A DNA stretch of 64,000 nt from Clostridia bacterium (GTDB lineage: Bacteria; Bacillota; Clostridia; Oscillospirales; Acutalibacteraceae): contig JAFQJL010000004.1 of NCBI GenBank assembly GCA_017414965.1, positions 1 to 64,000 on the forward strand, written 5' to 3'. Each line of letters begins with the position of its first letter. Within the stretch, counting starts at the first letter, position 1. The notes beneath the pieces are model-generated. The model saw only the letters and a list, made by a program, of their open reading frames with translations. It made no database searches and was not told where the DNA came from. The position numbers were made by a program, and so were the translations under genes. Of this stretch, positions 62,798 to 64,000 are shown one piece after another.

Positions 62798-63319
62798 ATG
62801 AACAATTTGAAAGCGATCCGCCGTGCGTTCGGCGCCACGCAAGACGAGGTGGCGTACGCCATCGGCGTCACCCGCGTGACCATTGCCAAGTGGGAGGGCG
62901 AGTTTTCTCATCCGACCGCCGCAAACCTGAAAAAGATGGCCATTTTTTACGGCATCGACGTTGAGTATTTTTACGAGCGTCCGTTGGATGCGGAGACCAA
63001 GCAGTTGCTGGCCGCCAACGCCGAAACCTTGCGCGCCACGCAGCGCGCCGATGCCGCCAAACAACGGGAGATCGACGAGTTGGCGGTGCTGATGGCGCCG
63101 GTTACGTTCGCAGACGCGTCTGCGCAGTATCAGTTGTCGCTGAAGCTGCTTACGGCGCGCGCGGAGGAGGCAACGCTCGGCGAGCTGCGCACGATGGTTG
63201 CGCTGCATCGCAAGATGGGACTGGTGCTGTACAGCCTGCTGGAGCAGCGCGAGGCGGAGGCGGAGGAAGCCGCCGAGAACAAGGGCATTCCGCTGTTCGA
63301 TCTGTTGGAGGAGGACTGA
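62798..63319 (+). CDS. XRE-family HTH regulator with helical tail
   Basis: A 173-residue protein. N-terminal HTH (about 3-57): LKAIRRAFGATQDEVAYAIGVTRVTIAKWEGE, then a helical C-terminal domain of about 110 residues (Ala/Glu-rich) of unknown role. It starts 1 nt after the alarmone synthetase, so both are made together; whether it controls that operon is unknown. Confidence 0.88.
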   Translation: MNNLKAIRRAFGATQDEVAYAIGVTRVTIAKWEGEFSHPTAANLKKMAIFYGIDVEYFYERPLDAETKQLLAANAETLRATQRADAAKQREIDELAVLMAPVTFADASAQYQLSLKLLTARAEEATLGELRTMVALHRKMGLVLYSLLEQREAEAEEAAENKGIPLFDLLEED

Positions 63320-63322
63320 CCG

Positions 63323-63718
63323 GTGCGTGTCATCGTGTGCTTGGACGATCGTGACGGCGTCCGCTTTAACGGCCGCCGTCAAAGCCGCGATCGCGCGGTG
63401 GTGGCGGATATACTGGCAACGACCGTCGGTCCTTTGCGAATGACCGCCGACACCGCGACGTTGTTTGCGGAGGCGGCGGAGCGCGTGCAGATTTCGGCCT
63501 CGCCGCTGGCTGACGCGGCGGCAGGGGATACCTGTGTGCTGGAAACGGCGTTTTTGCCGGACGCCGCGGTGGAGGAACTGGTGGTGTACCGCTGGAACCG
63601 CGTGTATCCGGCAGACGAATACGTCAACCTGCCGGCGGCTCGTCGGTTGATCGCGCGCGAGGAATGGGCGGGATTTTCCCACGAGCGCATCACCAAAGAG
63701 GTGTGGGGCCTGCGCTGA
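63323..63718 (+). CDS. Conserved-looking hypothetical protein
   Basis: A 131-residue cytosolic protein starting MRVIVCLDDRDGVRFNGRRQSRD, with VVYRWNRVYPADEYVNLP and a closing FSHERITKEVWGLR. This pattern resembles a short protein often found in Clostridia and frequently mislabelled ribonuclease Z; I see no metallo-beta-lactamase motif, so no function is assigned. GTG 63323 follows GGAGGAGG inside the end of the XRE gene; part of the same operon. Confidence 0.75.
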   Translation: MRVIVCLDDRDGVRFNGRRQSRDRAVVADILATTVGPLRMTADTATLFAEAAERVQISASPLADAAAGDTCVLETAFLPDAAVEELVVYRWNRVYPADEYVNLPAARRLIAREEWAGFSHERITKEVWGLR

Positions 63719-63811
63719 AAAAGCGGAATTTTTCCGCAAAATCGTTACAGGAATAACAAGAATTCGCCCGCCGTGTGTGATATAGTGAAGAAAAAACAAC
63801 GGAGTGAAAGT

Positions 63812-64000
63812 ATGTTTAACCGATTTCGCAACTGGATGTCGCGTTGGATGACCGGTCGCTACGGCGGCGACGATCTGACCAAATTTTTGTTTGTGGCGTA
63901 CATCGTCACGTTTGTGTTGGGACTGATCTTTCAGCTGTTTGAAAAAACGCTGTGGCTGGGCGTGTTGATGGATCTGCTGACGTGGGCGATCGTTTTGTGG
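63812..64000 (+). CDS. Small membrane protein, cut by window edge
   Basis: The first 63 residues: MFNRFRNWMSRWMTGRYGGDDL, then a hydrophobic segment (about 25-44) and, after a short charged loop, the start of a second (about 48-63). No family can be named from this part. GGAGTGAAAGT precedes ATG. Confidence 0.7.
   Translation, partial: MFNRFRNWMSRWMTGRYGGDDLTKFLFVAYIVTFVLGLIFQLFEKTLWLGVLMDLLTWAIVLW

Overview
The window looks like chromosomal DNA of an anaerobic, Gram-positive member of the Clostridia, probably an Oscillospiraceae/Ruminococcaceae-type gut bacterium (inference from gene content; no 16S is present). The evidence is a sortase with a candidate substrate, DacF-like and G5/3D cell-wall proteins, Soj/Spo0J-type ParAB, C+ zinc ribosomal proteins (S14, L36), oxygen-sensitive glycyl-radical enzymes (NrdDG, PflBA), a PduL-type phosphotransacylase, a family 4 Fe-S uracil-DNA glycosylase and consensus TTGACA-17-TATAAT promoters. 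The DNA is GC-rich by eye, except for two small AT-richer accessory patches (about 600-1340 and 9146-9606). No rRNA, CRISPR, prophage or insertion sequence was seen.

Layout. 1-3340: 5' part of asnS, an Arc-like ribbon-helix-helix gene, a frameshifted SLOG-type gene, a serine hydrolase, and a Val-Glu-Met tRNA operon. 3350-7008: a three-gene operon (secreted protein, class D-type sortase, membrane protein) and a DacF-like carboxypeptidase homologue whose catalytic motifs are lost. 7099-9104: phosphoesterase and Gfo/Idh/MocA oxidoreductase. 9146-9620: a two-gene cassette with a perfect palindromic operator, bounded by duplicated terminators and followed by a hairpin-rich intergenic repeat. 9849-15199: pheST, tcdA, and a G5/3D wall protein. 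15673-22575: a solute-binding lipoprotein, pduL, UDG, parAB, serS and an acyl-ACP thioesterase.

22769-38486 is one continuous S10-spc-alpha ribosomal superoperon, rpsJ to rplQ with secY, adk, map, infA and rpoA. It starts from a strong promoter followed by a leader of about 350 nt that carries a well-formed intrinsic terminator just before rpsJ, so transcription attenuation is likely.

38580-64000: an unassigned glycoside-hydrolase-like protein; nrdD-nrdG-dut (deoxynucleotide supply); on the minus strand a hypothetical gene, zapA and a U32 peptidase; a double glycosyltransferase with rfbA, rfbD and rfbC (dTDP-rhamnose, rfbB missing); pflB-pflA; a split TauE-like pair; an RsmF-type rRNA methyltransferase; a PHP phosphoesterase; glgP; galE; a TetR regulator; and an alarmone synthetase-XRE-hypothetical operon. 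NrdR-like boxes sit in the -35/-10 spacers of both nrdD and pflB, suggesting that the two glycyl-radical systems share one regulator. PflBA together with PduL would convert pyruvate to acetyl-CoA and then acetyl phosphate.
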